From Gonocerus acuteangulatus (lineage: Eukaryota > Arthropoda > Insecta > Hemiptera > Coreidae): a stretch of DNA of 64,000 nt. The position numbers and the translations under genes were made by a program. The DNA is taken from positions 126,556,308-126,620,307 of the forward strand of contig OX328132.1 of assembly GCA_946811695.1 (NCBI GenBank). Direction: 5' to 3'. Under the pieces are notes generated by a model. The model ran no database searches. It was not told the origin of the DNA and worked only from the letters and a program-made list of their open reading frames with translations. Each line of letters begins with the position of its first letter. The stretch's first letter is position 1. Shown here in pieces: positions 32,768 to 45,702 of this stretch.

Positions 32768-35700
32768 ATCCTACCGGCTCCAACCATTGCTATAAGTTAA
32801 CTATCTTTTAAAATAAAAAAATCAAAGCAAAGAAACTTCAAAGCCCTCTAAAATTAAAGTAGTGTTAAATGAAGTAATCTTGCTGCTTATCTAAGAATTA
32901 TTCTCAAGTTTTAGTTTTTAGTTTAAGTCCATTCTGTATTAAAAAAAAAACTCAAAATTCTCTCATTCATAAACCTCAAAACCTCATTTGTAGTTTAAAA
33001 CTCTTACTTTGTTCTCTCTATTTCTGCATTTTTACTGAAACAGAGATACTTTTAATTTCTAATCTTGTATGTATTAATACCTGTCATTACATAAAACTGT
33101 TCTATTTTTTTAGTAATCCATGGAGCATACTAATATCCTATTAATTTTTAATATGGCTTCTTGTTTTAGTGTTTCTATAATTTATTACACTTAGGTGTAT
33201 ACTCACTACTGAACCCAGGCCTAAAATGTGACAGCCTATTAGGCTAGACTGTTTTCTTTCTCAATGCTCCAGTATTTTGGTGTTTTGTTTCCCCAATTCT
33301 GAAACTAATTAAATTGGCATCAAAACCTATTTTAATATTCTGTGCATTTATAATCACAACAGTTTTCATTGATTGAGTCTAATATATCCTTAAGACTACT
33401 TGATTGACATCTTTGGCCTGTTAAGCATATTTCATTCACTTATAGGTTGGCTCTTCAGATATTACTATTAATTTTCCAGAGGATTCAACCATATTTTTTT
33501 TTCATTCCATTAGTCCATGCGTTTTATATACTTATGTTGCCTTCTTAAAATCAATATTTTTTTTTCTTGGCTGTGCTCCAACAGTTCATCAATATTAATA
33601 AATAGGAGTTGTGTTCCGCTGTGTTTTTTGTGGTTGAATTTCGTTCTTCCTTCCTTGTGGGCAACTTGTCTTTTTTGGACTAGTTACATTTTTCTACTCA
33701 AATGTTATTTGAGTAGCACTTTCTATTCAGTACCTGACATCATAATAGCCCAGGGCTTTCATGTTATGTGCCTTTTAAAGAACAGCAAATAAGGAAATGT
33801 TTGTTCCATTTAAAAATAAGCCTAAGGGTGCTCAATGTATGAACCTGTAGCATTGAGCATTCTTTATCTTCTTATGTGACTCGTGTGTATTGGATTAAGG
33901 ATGTATTCCAGAATTACATGGAACCACTCTTATATCTTATCATCTTGGCTTCTATATCTATTGAGTTTGGTCTCAAAATTTCTTACATATTTCCACTGCC
34001 AGTTTCCTATCATAGGCGGCATATGTAATACTAAATTCAAAGGTCCTGTGTAGAAAGTAATTAAGGCTGGCTGCAAAATTCACTAATGATTTTCCTTGGA
34101 AAGCCTTAGGGGATAATTAAAGTGATGAGAAGTAAGGTAGGAACAAAAATATCAATAATGATTTGTACTGCTTTTTCAATAATTTTTATTTTCTTTCATT
34201 TTTTTTTTTCATTTCCAATAAGGTAAATATTTCTAAACCAGCAAATAATTTATCACCTCTTTTAATGTAAGGGTTTTTGTATATGTTTTTACTTTGTTGA
34301 TTCAATTTATATTGGACGAGTGAGGAGCATTTATTAAATTAATTACTCCCAAACTTGGATGGCCAGGCTCCTACTGATTTACAACAAAGATATGTGCTTC
34401 TGTTTCTCCAGTTTATTCTTTCTGTATGCAGCTGGACTCGTGTCGTCTCTTATGAATGGCTGGATATACCTCATTCACTGCCCAGAATTTATTCGTCATC
34501 TTTAATTTCATGCTGAAATAGAGTTTACTGGCTTTAAACATCAACATACACTTTTGGGCTGTTAGTTTTTCTTCTTTTTTCTTTTTTTATTTTTTTTTAT
34601 TTTTTTTTTTTTTTTTTGTAATTCATTTTTTTATGGTCATGTGAGGGCATCTAAGGCTTGAAAATTAATTGGTTGCCCAAGGATTTTCTTATTAGCAAAA
34701 TAAGCAGTAAATGTGATAAACAAATTTTATTTAACTCTTTTGGGCATGGGTTAGTAATTTTTATTTATGGCTTTTTTTTTCGAACTTCTATCTGTAAAAT
34801 TCTGTTTTTATTCCTTGCTTCTCTCGATGTATTGTAGGCACCAGAATAGAAATTTTAGTTATGTAAAATATTTTAGTGCCTTTTAGTCAATTTGTGTTTT
34901 ACAGTATTTTTCTACCCATAAAAATGTTGAGATAATGTAATAAATTAAATTGTACAATATTCGATAGTAATATTGTAGTTCTTAAAAAAAATAATAATAA
35001 ATAAGAGGCATATGGACGATTTAAGTTCTGATTTATTAAATATAAGTAAATATAGTGTAAGTTAGATTTAAAAAAATGTAGTGTACATTTTGTTAAATCC
35101 ATACTACATATATATTAGAAAATTAAATCTGTAAGAGTTATTTGCAAGTTCTAGAAATTAGAATTCTATCAAAACATGACAACAGTGGAGCAATGCATTA
35201 ATACAATTTAAACTCTTTGGACCTCTTCTCCCCTGTAGAAATTCTACAACAGTGGTTCAAACAATGTACAGTTTTTAGATAGTGCTTATAATATTCAGAG
35301 GAAAGATTTTAGATTAGATTAGATTTTTTATTATTATTTTATTTTTAATTTTATAGAGTTAAGATTGAGATGCCTTCAAATATCCATTTGTATTGCCTGG
35401 ATGTTTTAAATTTAAGTGATTAATATACTGTTATATTTCTTTGTTTGTTTTTTTCATTCTGTGTTAGGATATAGGGGAAATTCTGTTCAGTTTTGGTGGT
35501 TTAATATTTACTTTTTAGCATTATTACAATAATGCTTATCTGATTTAGAAAATATTCAGGCTTCGAGGTGACATTGATACCATGCAACCAAATATTTACT
35601 CTTCGTTTAAAAATATAATTTTCTCATCAAATTCAATGTTCAAAATTCTATATTTTATCTCAAGTTTTTTTATGTGCATAGTTCATACATAATCATAAAA

Positions 35701-36523
35701 ATTATAATTATATTCCCTTGGTTTATTCTTTATATAATAATTGTTTTATAGGTTCAGTTTCAGCATTAACACTAGTGTCTTTCTGTGCAAAATAATTTCT
35801 TCCGCATCAGCTTTAAATACTGGTGCTTCATCAGACTCGGATAGAAGTGTTTTTTTTTTTTCCTTTTAAAAAATTATGAAAAATATTGTAAAATGCTGGA
35901 ATATATTATTAAATAATTATTTCATTAATTTAACATATCATTTCTATTGTTTTGTTTTTTTAATTCATTTTAAAGAAGATAAAGTTATTTTGTTAAAATT
36001 GTGATAATTTAATATATTTAAGGACATTTTAGACTTAGTTTTGCCTCTTACTGTCAACAGACTCGAATAGACATATTTTAAGAAATGTTTTCTTGTCTAT
36101 TACTATTTGGTTCAATACAATTTAACTTTAACGATTTATTTGTTGGCCTCTATTATTTATTTCCATAATATTTTAAAACTTCAGTTCAATAATAATACTT
36201 TTGATTTAATGTGTATTTTACTTTAATGTGTGGTTTACTTTTAATATTGCAATTATTAGTCAATGTTTGGTTTGAGAAAACGTAAACATAAAACCATGGT
36301 TCAAGGAGTGATCAATTTTGAAAAGCTGCTACACAATGGCACTGTGTATTAGTCTCTTCCTTGTGCTTGTTACATTCAATTTAATTCTTAACACTAGATT
36401 TTAAAAACACCCAATTTGTCTCACTAAAAATTTGATTGCTTATGCATATTAACATCTTAAACATTAATAATGTAAAGATACGAAGTAAAAATATTTACAT
36501 AACAAACATTTGTAAATCTAGTG
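31269..36523 (+). other. T-rich 3' flank / probable long 3' UTR of the phosphatase gene
   Basis: There is no exon, MITE or retroelement for about 5 kb. The + strand is conspicuously T-rich, with poly-T tracts at 32331-32362, 32738-32761 and around 34590-34618. Many AATAAA hexamers occur (first near 31389), so no single polyadenylation site can be chosen. The absence of transposons here contrasts with the introns and would fit a long 3' UTR. This is inference from composition. Confidence 0.35.
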
Positions 36524-36527
36524 TTAA

Positions 36528-37016
36528 CCGTTAACTGGTAACGTAAACATTTTGACTGTTATAAGTAATATGTGTCTGGTAGATGTGTGCATGGTAAAAC
36601 ATGTTTTGTGAGAAAATGTTTTGGATAAAACTGCAAATAATAAAGGCATAGTTTTATAAAAAGTTAAAAAAAATAAATAAATAAATAAACAATTTTCATC
36701 ACTATATCCAAAAATCAGGTTTACAAACAAACAGAAATTGTAGATGAAGGATCATAAACTAATTCATCACTCTAAGAGCACAAGAATTTCTTACTTTTGA
36801 ACACTCTTGCCAATAGGGGTTCAACATATGCATTTGTATGCTGATTTCGGCATTTTGAATATGAACAATAAAATTGATCCTCTTAAAATTTTACTTGATT
36901 TTTTACGCTATCTAAAGTGAGCATACACTAAAGGTTTAATTTGACAAGTGGCGCTAAAAGACAAAATGCCGGGAAATACTTTAAGGGTCTCTATGACGTG
37001 TGTTACCAGTTAAGGG
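36528..37016. mobile_element. TTAA-flanked MITE family, copy 2 (489 bp)
   Basis: TTAA at 36524-36527 and 37017-37020. Ends CCGTTAACTGGTAAC and GTTACCAGTTAAGGG. Same family as 13425-13910. Confidence 0.75.
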
Positions 37017-37093
37017 TTAAAAATAATTGTATGCCATTTTTCAGTTTTCTTGTTAACCATGTTTAAAACAATACAACCTTTATTAATATAAAC

Positions 37094-37096
<3 letters not shown>

Positions 37097-37129
<33 letters not shown>
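37097..37129. repeat. Poly-A tract
   Basis: About 30 A shortly after a TTAA MITE. Confidence 0.9.
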
Positions 37130-37401
37130 ATTGCTTCTTTCTAAAGGAATATTTGTTTGATATGAAAAAGCTCATTTACTTTCTTTATAGTTTTTCTATT
37201 ATGTTTGTCAAATATGAAGAATTTTCATTATTCTATCTAGGTGTCCTTTAGTGATGATATTTTATCTTTTGTGTGCCACGTTTTAATTCACTGAGTAACC
37301 TCTTTTTAGATAGTATTGATGTCATAACTGGAGCTAAGGAGCAGCCTATGCAGGGGTAGTTGTACTTTTTTATCAATATAAAGAGTGACTCCAAATCTCA
37401 A

Positions 37402-37664
37402 CAATATTTTCCTGTGTAGGCATAAGTCCATTATCGCCAGATCCCTCTTCACGTGCCTTTAACTAACCACAACCAAATGTCGCATTCTGCTACAAGAACC
37501 AGGTCATAACTGAATACTGAGGTGGCCTTAATAGTGGGCATATTCAGTTTTAGGCTCCGGAAGAGCCATCGGAGGATGCAAAACGTGTAGAGCCATTTTA
37601 ATAAATTCACGATTGTGTTTATTTTGACTTTTATTTATTGGCATGCCTACACAGGAAAAAATTG
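37402..37664. mobile_element. 263-bp element with inverted ends and hammerhead-like interior
   Basis: Ends CAATATTTTCCTGTGTAGGC and the near reverse complement, 22-23 bp. The interior at about 37550-37585 has CGGAAGA, a bulged stem GCCATC / GGATGC and AAAACGTG followed by TTTTAATAAA. This echoes the hammerhead-bearing elements but with a broken core. It is non-coding. Confidence 0.45.
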
Positions 37665-38269
37665 TTGAACTTTACAGTGTAGAAACATATTCAGTTACTG
37701 GGAAAGATAAGAGTGGTGCTACAGCTTACCTGTTTTTATGGTTAATTCAGTCAGTCATATTTTTTCAAACAGACATTAATTTTCTTAATTGTTTGCCTGT
37801 GCTAGTCATTTTGGTAAAAAAGGAGAGATAAAGAGAAAATGCAGTTCAGGAGAGAGATCTTGCAATGCATTTTTAAGGTCTTGTATTTATATTTATTTAT
37901 TTAGTATTCTGAAGCGCATATTTCCCATTGTTTAATGTTTTGAAAGTTACTTTAAAATAAATTTGATAATCTGCTATAAATATTCTCTTTTTATCTTGCA
38001 GTTATGTTGTTAGTAATTTAAAGTGGACTTATGGGCGATGTGTGATGCTCACATATAATATGTAAATAAGATTATCTTGTGTAATTCGAAGAAAGTGTCA
38101 ACTAACACATTTTTTGTTTTTTTATTTTATTAATAAAAGTTATGAAGATAATAGAAGAGAGTATTCAGATAATGTGGGTATAATTCAAAAGATGAAAGGT
38201 GCTATCCATCCTTTTTTTATTTTATTTTGGGCGTTGCAGATAAATATGCTAACTACTTCTGATGAGTTT

Positions 38270-38447
38270 TTTTCTTTTTATATTATTGTGTAGACTACAT
38301 GTTGTTCAACTAAAAGTAACTTTCCAAATCTTAATCAGGGCTGATGGGATTTACAGTTTTTTCTTTTTATATTATTGTATAGATTGAACGTTGTTCGAGC
38401 AGAAGTAACTTTCCAATTCTTAATCGGGGCTGATGGGATTTACAGTT
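38270..38447. repeat. Tandem duplication, 89-bp period
   Basis: TTCTTTTTATATTATTGT and GGGCTGATGGGATTTACAG recur in order, with the second copy starting at 38361. Confidence 0.85.
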
Positions 38448-39037
38448 TTAAATAAAAGAGGTTAGTGAATTAAATAATTTTATTGGAAATGAGTATACCA
38501 TTGAAGGCTATTAAGTTTTTTTTGAAAACATGGAGTTACAATTCTCAACCAAGATAAAATGAAAATTTGTTTTTGTTGGCTGACATAATTTTAAGGAAGT
38601 AATAGTTTTGTAGGAAATAAAGTACTAAAACGATAATGATTAATTAAAAAAATTTAAAATCTTGTTGACGCATAAATTGTTATTTGAACCTTTGTCTGAA
38701 TATGAAAAGCTAAAATTAACTGAATTAAAATCATATTCTTAAAATTTCTTTATTTGATTATTATGATATAATAAGAGCCACAAGAGTAACCAAAAAAATA
38801 ATTATTCAATAAAAATTCGGAAACACTATTATTTGCAATATAGTAAAAAAATGTATTAATTTTCTTCTCAAATAATATATTTCTACAAGGATGTTTTAAT
38901 CACTGTTTTCGTCTTAATTACCTAAATGATTTAATTTATTCATTCCTGAGCTCAACTTATATTTTTGGCAATGAAAGTAATTTAACTACTAATATTATTT
39001 GAAGATTAGTTACAAACGTGTTATAAAATGGAGTTAA

Positions 39038-39047
39038 CCCTTTAACA

Positions 39048-39129
<82 letters not shown>

Positions 39130-39459
39130 TCGATTAGTTCCAGTAAAAGAAAATTGTAAGTACTATACAAGATATTCTGAAACAAATTTGTTGTACTTGG
39201 AAAGAAAAAAGTCTTATTTTATTTTCTAAATCTATATCTTTTGTCACTTTCCCCTCATTTATCTTGAAATTAAGCTCTAGATCAAATACGAGAGCAGTTC
39301 AAGTATTGTACTTTAGAAATAAATAAATAAAAATATATTATTTGTATCAAAAATAATAGTGTAAAGCATGATAAATGGTGTCATTTTACACAATTTCGTT
39401 CTCAATGAATTAGTTAAGACTCATAAAAATTGACGAGCAACATAATGCCTGTTGAAGGG
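39038..39459. mobile_element. TTAA-flanked MITE with TG/TA microsatellite (422 bp)
   Basis: TTAA at 39034-39037 and 39460-39463. Ends CCCTTTAACAG and CTGTTGAAGGG. It contains (TG)n followed by (TA)n at 39048-39124. Confidence 0.65.
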
Positions 39460-40554
39460 TTAAGGGAAAACTATTTTTAACCATTATGTTACAGTTACAC
39501 TCTTAAATACTCTGTTGTTTATTTTGTTTAGTAACCACAGTATATTAGTTGTTAACCTGTATTACCATTCATTTGTTCTTCTTAAATAATGAAATCGGTA
39601 AGTTTTGTCTTCATTTCATAGTTACCATATCAGTTTATAATTAATTGATTGAATAGCCCTATAGCAAATTAATTAAAAATGGACTAATATCAAATCTCAG
39701 ATATCTGAATTTTACAAATATAATGATTTTAGATCTATTTTTGTACTAGTTAGAAAATAAAAGTTTTAACTCATCATTGTTGATTGATATCTACTTGTAG
39801 AACTTTTATTAACACAATTTGTATAAGTATAATTTGTTAATGTGAATTTTATTTAATTGTATATGCTCTTAATTTTTAATATTGATGCATTTTAATATGT
39901 TATGGAACGAATGTGTGCTTGACGACAAATATTAAAAAATAGATTTGCATGCATCTTTTGTGTTTGCATACAAGTTTGTATAAATACATAAATGCTGCAC
40001 AAACAATAGTTTGAATATTGTCTTAGTAACCAAAAACGAAAAGGATATAACACACACATCCGACCTACAAAATACTCTGATGAATTTTGCAGTAACCATA
40101 CGATTTAAAAAAAAAAAAAAAAAAAATCTTTAAGTCTAGACAACATTATTGTGATACGCCGTTCCACTCTGGACAGATACATGTTTTAAGAACGCTTTTT
40201 CATTGAAAGGTTTTTTCTTATTGTTTAATTTATTATGTTTAGAACATGTTTCCTTAGTATATTTATCATTATGTACATATATATGTAAAAATAATTATTG
40301 TTTTAATTGTAAATTAATTAAACCATGGAAAAAGTGTGTTTGTTTTAATTTATGAGTCCTGTTTTATATATATGCTTTTCCCTGTTGAATTCGGTGTAGG
40401 TCATATAAATAAGTGCCACCTCCATTTCCTTTTAGTGTCACCTATTCAGGGGTTATAAATAAGAACCTAAACAATTTCTAACATACTCTTATTCGACTGA
40501 GGCAATTATATATAAAGTTTTTATATTTAACATATTATTAAGCATCATATTTAA

Positions 40555-41777
40555 CCCATTTCCGCCGACTGTAACATTTATGTAACGGGCGAGAGGGTAG
40601 ATTTAGGCTTGTCTGTCAGATCCTGTCCGTACATGTCAGGATGTGTACCCCCTTCTCTTCACCACAGGTTCTCGACGCTGTCATATTTAGTTTGTGAGTG
40701 ATTTTTAAAAGTGCACACATTTTTAGTAGCCGGTGAAATGGATACTCCAATGTTGTAAGTACAGTTTCATTTTCTGTTGAATTTGTTTTGTAAATATTGA
40801 CATGGGGTTTGTTATGACAATACGTTGACTGTATTTTAGTGCGTTTTTGATCATTCAGATATATTTTTTAACAAAGTTGTGAGCTTTCGAAAGTTAGTGT
40901 TACATATATGTTACACTTGTCGTTGGAAGTACAAAAATATGATCTGATAAAAATATTAAATTTTCCGTTATGGAGTCATTTTTCGGGATATCACTGTTCA
41001 GGAGGCCATAGATATCATTGAAGGAAAGCACGATAACCACATTGGGGATTTCATTGATGTTCATGATGAACATTAGATATATTCATTATTCTTCCAGATG
41101 TGGGAGAACTCACGGGCAAAGATTCTGGCTGGAACATAGATAATTTGAACAGAAATCAACTTGTTGCTAATGCTGAAATCCGCAACAAATAGTACCATGT
41201 TACGGAGCTGCAAGAATCATACTACCAAGAGAAGAAACAGAAATGAATTGAAGGGGACCTTAGTGGAGTAACTGACGACTTCCGATTTGAATCATTCACC
41301 GCTTCAAGATACGCGAATCTAAACGCCGTTGAAGTATTCGAAAGAGACTTAATCAACCTAATTATGAGAGAGACTCGTAATTATACGACTCAAAATAATC
41401 AACCTTCCTTTTCAATAGATGGGGAAGAATTTGATGTCGGGCTATGCGTTCGATGTATTTATTGTTCCTTATCATAAGAAGTAATATTTATATGTCTAAA
41501 AATTTATTTCTAAGCATAATTAAGGTTATTCATATTTAATCATGTAATTGTATATATTACAATAATAAATGGATTGTGATTATTATTTTATTAATTTCAA
41601 CCTGCCCTCCTTCCCTTATAACCCCAAACGACAACTTATATGTTAATATATGTAACACCTCATAAAACCCTCCTCTAACCCCCCCCCCCCAATATTTTGA
41701 AAACTATTTTTCCTAAATTCATAGAAGCTATTATTAAAAGAATTTCATAAGATATTTTAATTCTTGGCAAAAATGGG
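40555..41777 (+). mobile_element. Deleted piggyBac element (1.2 kb)
   Basis: TTAA at 40551-40554 and 41778-41781. Ends CCCATTTCCGCC and GGCAAAAATGGG. It carries the N-terminal part of a piggyBac transposase ORF, decayed, and lacks the DDD catalytic region. Confidence 0.75.
41090..41468 (+). pseudogene. piggyBac transposase remnant (N-terminal part)
   Basis: Pieces in two frames: ELTGKDSGWNIDNLNRNQLV, then after a frame change FESFTASRYANLNAVEVFER, DLINLIMRETRNYTTQNN and FSIDGEEFDVGL. The L-x-x-x-E-x-F-x-x-x-L-x-x-L-I-x-x-E-T-x-x-Y pattern is the conserved start of the piggyBac transposase domain. Stops and the early end rule out function. Confidence 0.6.
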
Positions 41778-42231
41778 TTAAATTTCACAGCCCTAAGTCG
41801 TTTATGTTAGTCAGTAAATACAATTTTGTACATACCCTGCATATGGTCCACTTGCGAAATTGAGTTATTGGTATCTTTAGAATCCTTATTTTCTCCCGGA
41901 CATGATGGTAATATTGTTTAAAAAAAACAATAGAACGCGCTAAAATTGACTATTACTTCCGCGTAAAACAAACTGATTTCAAATGATCGAGAATAACTGC
42001 TTATCTCTTTCATCTATTTTAGGCCATTCAGACAAGGTTTTTGTTTAAATGTTACCAAAAATAGGTCTTCAAGACAGAAATCCTCATAAGTTGCAAGTTA
42101 TTATTATTATGATTGGTTTTATGCATTCCATCTTTGGCGAATTGCATTTTTCCAAGTTACAGTTAATTACAGTAAACAGTATGCAAAAACAAGTCAACAC
42201 ACCTCCACTGTTTAATTCATTTATTTTAACA

Positions 42232-42263
42232 TAACGTTTTCGAGGTCAGCACCTCATCCTCAG
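42232..42263 (-). ncRNA. Hammerhead-ribozyme-like motif (family 3, inverted unit)
   Basis: The - strand reads CTGAGGA, T, stem II GAGGT / GCTG / ACCTC, GAAAACGTTA. Same as the two forward copies. Confidence 0.5.
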
Positions 42264-42464
42264 TGTCCTAATTTCGTGCGATGGTGTGCCAATACGTAAT
42301 GCCAACAGAAGCTTGACTGGCTGAAGTTCTACAATTATGGTTGGTTGGCTGGTGAAGGTTCATCATAGTAAACAGGATGCAAAAACAAGTCCTGTGTAGT
42401 CCTTCAGCCAGTCAAGCTTCTGTTGGCGTTACGTATTGGCACACTATCGCACGAAATAAGGACA

Positions 42465-42496
42465 CTGAGGATGAGGTGCTGACCTCGAAAACGTTA
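42465..42496 (+). ncRNA. Hammerhead-ribozyme-like motif (family 3, unit 2)
   Basis: CTGAGGA (core, G at the variable position 7), one extra T, stem II GAGGT / GCTG / ACCTC, GAA, stem III AAC/GTT without loop, cleavage position A. Helix I would be ACA with TGT plus a G-T wobble. Cleavage would follow GTTA. Confidence 0.5.
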
Positions 42497-42660
42497 TGTT
42501 AAAATAAAGGAATTAAACAGTGGAGGTGTGTTGACTTCTTTTTGCATCCTGTTTACTATGATGAACCTTCACCAGCCAACCAACCACAATTGTAGAACTT
42601 CAGCCAGTCAAGCTTCTGTTGGCGTTACGTATTGGCACACCATCGCACGAAATAAGGACA

Positions 42661-42692
42661 CTGAGGATGAGGTGCTGACCTCGAAAACGTTA
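42661..42692 (+). ncRNA. Hammerhead-ribozyme-like motif (family 3, unit 3)
   Basis: Identical core to the copy 196 bp upstream. Cleavage at both would release a 196-nt monomer. Confidence 0.5.
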
Positions 42693-42802
42693 TGTTAAAA
42701 TAAAGGAATTAAACAGTGGAGGTGTGTTGACTTGTTTTTGCATCCTGTTTACTATGATGAACCTTCACCAGCCAACCAACCACAATTGTAGTTAATTACA
42801 GT

Positions 42803-45575
42803 TGTATTGCTCGCCTGAAAAGTTAGGAAAATTGACTTAAGCAGTTGTGAAATTTGAGTGACGATATTCAAAACATTAGTTCGTTATAGGGTGTCTAATT
42901 GTTTGTTTACTAATTTATACTAATAAACAAATTATATAGTAATTGACGAGGAATTAGTGTGAACTGTGATGTTGAGTTCACCCTTAGCATCCGCAACGCC
43001 TCAATTCTGGAATAAACTAAATGTTGCTCAAAGGCTACAACACGCAAGCATTTTTTTGCAGAGCAACACTCGTACACAGGCTACAACCGACTATTCGTGG
43101 GTAAATCTTTATCTAACGTTTTTACCTCTCAAATGGACTGCAGAATAAAATTAGTCCCCTGGAAGTGAACAGTAAAATTCCAAGTTAACTATCTACTTGA
43201 AGCCTTAAGCATACAGGACTGCTGTAATTCTCATATTTCAACATAGCTAGATAGTAGTTTATTTTTTGTTCCTCATGAGTTATTCAGTGCCTCCTAACTT
43301 GCATGTCATCAAGGATCAGCTTTACAAATGGATTTCTTTTGGGGGGAGGGGGAGGTATTTTTGTTAGGGTGGATATATAACCAGACAAATCTTGGTTTAA
43401 AAAATGTTCTAGGTCCAAACCCTGATTAAAAAGGAGAATAGAAAACATTTCTAAAAAAATTAATATGCAGAATGTCACAGTGTGACAAAAGATGAAAAGC
43501 ACAAATGACTGTAGCCTGCCACTCAAGGAAAATCATTCGCACCTCTCATCACATTTCATAAGTTTAATCTTCTTTGTATAAAAATTTAGAAGTTTACTTC
43601 AGTAACACAAAACAATTTGTTAATTTATGTTAAATTTCATGTATTCTGAAATTAGGGAATGAATATACTGAATGATGATTCGTGTATTTACAAAAATTAT
43701 GTACTGAAATGAAAAAAAAAAATTTTTACAATTATTCATGTTAATATCACTTTTACATTTGTGAGCATGTCAATGTTAGCAAGTGAGCAGTTAAAATGTA
43801 TTTATTAAGCCATTTGTAAACAATTAAAAAAATCGAAACTGACCTTATAAAAGCACAAAAATCAGTTAACATATAAGTACTAAATATAAAATTATTACAA
43901 ATATATTTAAAAAACAAAACAAAAGTGAACAAGCAAGTTCAACTCCAGCTACAGATCACATTCAAGGACGGAATGATCATTAGCTACATTTTCTTATAAA
44001 AGTAAGAAGCTAGATTTTATCTGGTAATATTTGTATGTTTTAACTGGTACTATAACAGTTAAAATGGTTAACGTTTTCTACTCCTGGCAACAGATCACAT
44101 TAAAGGACGGATTATTTAATAATTACATATATACCATTAGTATGTAAAATTGTAATAACTAATTACATGTTTGTATAAAAGTATGAAAATTGTAGTAACA
44201 TAATACTTAAAATATACAATCATAAATTCATGCTAAATATATATATATATATATATTATATAAATCTATATACTTAAAAATGTATGCAATTTTTATATTC
44301 GTATTTAGTATAACATAATAAAAGTCAATTAAATATTACATATATTTGGCATCATAGTTCATAAAAGGTTATTATTGCATCAATAACCTAACAAATACAG
44401 TCTAAAATAATTATTTCATGAAGACAATTATTTTGCTAGATAGAGCTCACTATTATTCATCCAATGGCATCTCTTTAAATTTGACGAAAAAGTCATTTTC
44501 TCTCGAAACATTATTAGTAATGTAGTAGCTTACTATTTACCTGAGTTATTAAAAAATAATTCCCCCCTATAAATGTAGAGTAAAATGAGCAGGAATCCTT
44601 GCTTGCAGAATACACAGTAACAAATAGTTTATTAAAACTTTTTTTTTTAAATCAAAATAAAATTAAACAATTAATAGCAATCTTATGATTTTCGTATTTC
44701 AAAAACATCCTTCATTAAAGGTATTATTATTATTACTTTTGAAATATAGATGGAATATAAAGGAAAGGAGTAAGTCGCTCAATTCCTGCTTAATGAATGC
44801 TGAGGAAAAATTTAAGAAATGTTTGAAATGCCACTAAAATAATTGAATATAAAAACTACATCGCTCTTATTAAAGAAAAAACATCATAAAAATATTTCAT
44901 ATTTTCAACCTTTTATAATTATAATACTAAGAATAAATAAATAAAATTCAGGACAGACACTGAGAACTTCCATATGACATATAATACCGATTTATTAGGG
45001 ACCTCTTTCAGTTCCTCAGTTATTTAAAAAATCTATATTACGTATATAAGGAATTCCCTGAAGACAACTAGATTCTTCAATAGACTAATACACTGATAAT
45101 CAAAAGGAAACCTTTTATCTGTAATTAAGGAGGAGAAAGAGTTCAAAAAAGTTACTGTTAAATAATAATAATTTTATAATGAAGATGAAAAAGATGGTTA
45201 GTTGCTTATTCATAGTTATATGAACAAACCAAAAAGAAAAAACTTCTAGACATATTAAAAGAATGCTTTTACTATTTGTAATAAAGAAAGAAAACTTGAA
45301 ATATAATAATAGCTGAACTTATAATTTAATATAATTAGATTCATCACATTCATGCAAAACAAAAAAGTTAAATGCAATAAGATCTAATTCTACGGAAATT
45401 CAATTTTCTTTATTTTTGAGCATTAACCATTTGATTTTTCTGATTTACTAATAAACCTCACTCATTCAATATTTAGCACAGTAAATTGTTGTTTATATCA
45501 TGAAACTGCCATATAGAAAAATGAACTCTTGAGCCCAGGTGAACTAATTTTAACAAGATGAATAAAAAAAGAAGT
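42803..45575 (-). other. 3' flank / probable 3' UTR of the Ly6 gene
   Basis: There is no exon on either strand. From about 43.5 kb the + strand is A-rich, meaning the Ly6 sense strand is T-rich, mirroring the phosphatase 3' flank. Several AATAAA hexamers exist on the - strand (for example opposite TTTATT near 43258). The polyadenylation site is undetermined. A short TA tract lies at 44239-44259. Confidence 0.3.
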
Positions 45576-45702
45576 CTATTGAAGAACCATGTGAAAAACA
45601 ATAGAAGATAATAAAACAAAGACAGTGGCAGTTACAGCTGTTCCTCCGTTACAACGGTTGTCCAAAAAACAGAAGCACCAAGTTGTTTGACCATAATAAT
45701 CT
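45576..45702 (-). CDS. crim: Ly6 crimpled-like, last coding exon (GPI-anchor signal)
   Basis: Acceptor TTTACAG|AGATTATT. It encodes [20 protein letters not shown] and then the hydrophobic tail [19 protein letters not shown] before TAG. The most likely omega site is the N/G after the final cysteine. Confidence 0.92.

Larger units (their letters stand above)
42174..42789. mobile_element. Retrozyme-like array: one inverted and two tandem 196-bp units
   Basis: A perfect 13-bp duplication AGTTAATTACAGT flanks the block (42161-42173 and 42790-42802), so it entered as one unit. The right part holds two direct copies with a 196-bp period. The left part (to about 42391) is a slightly more than unit-length copy in the opposite orientation. 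Each copy carries a hammerhead-like core. Reverse transcription of a multimeric RNA with twin-priming inversion would give this. Metazoan retrozymes are known as tandem 170-400 bp units with minimal type I hammerheads. No ORF. Confidence 0.65.

Noticed and set aside
33517..33792. 91-codon open frame on the + strand
   Set aside because: Hydrophobic, Leu/Phe/Ser-rich composition expected from T-rich sequence; no family match or splice context.
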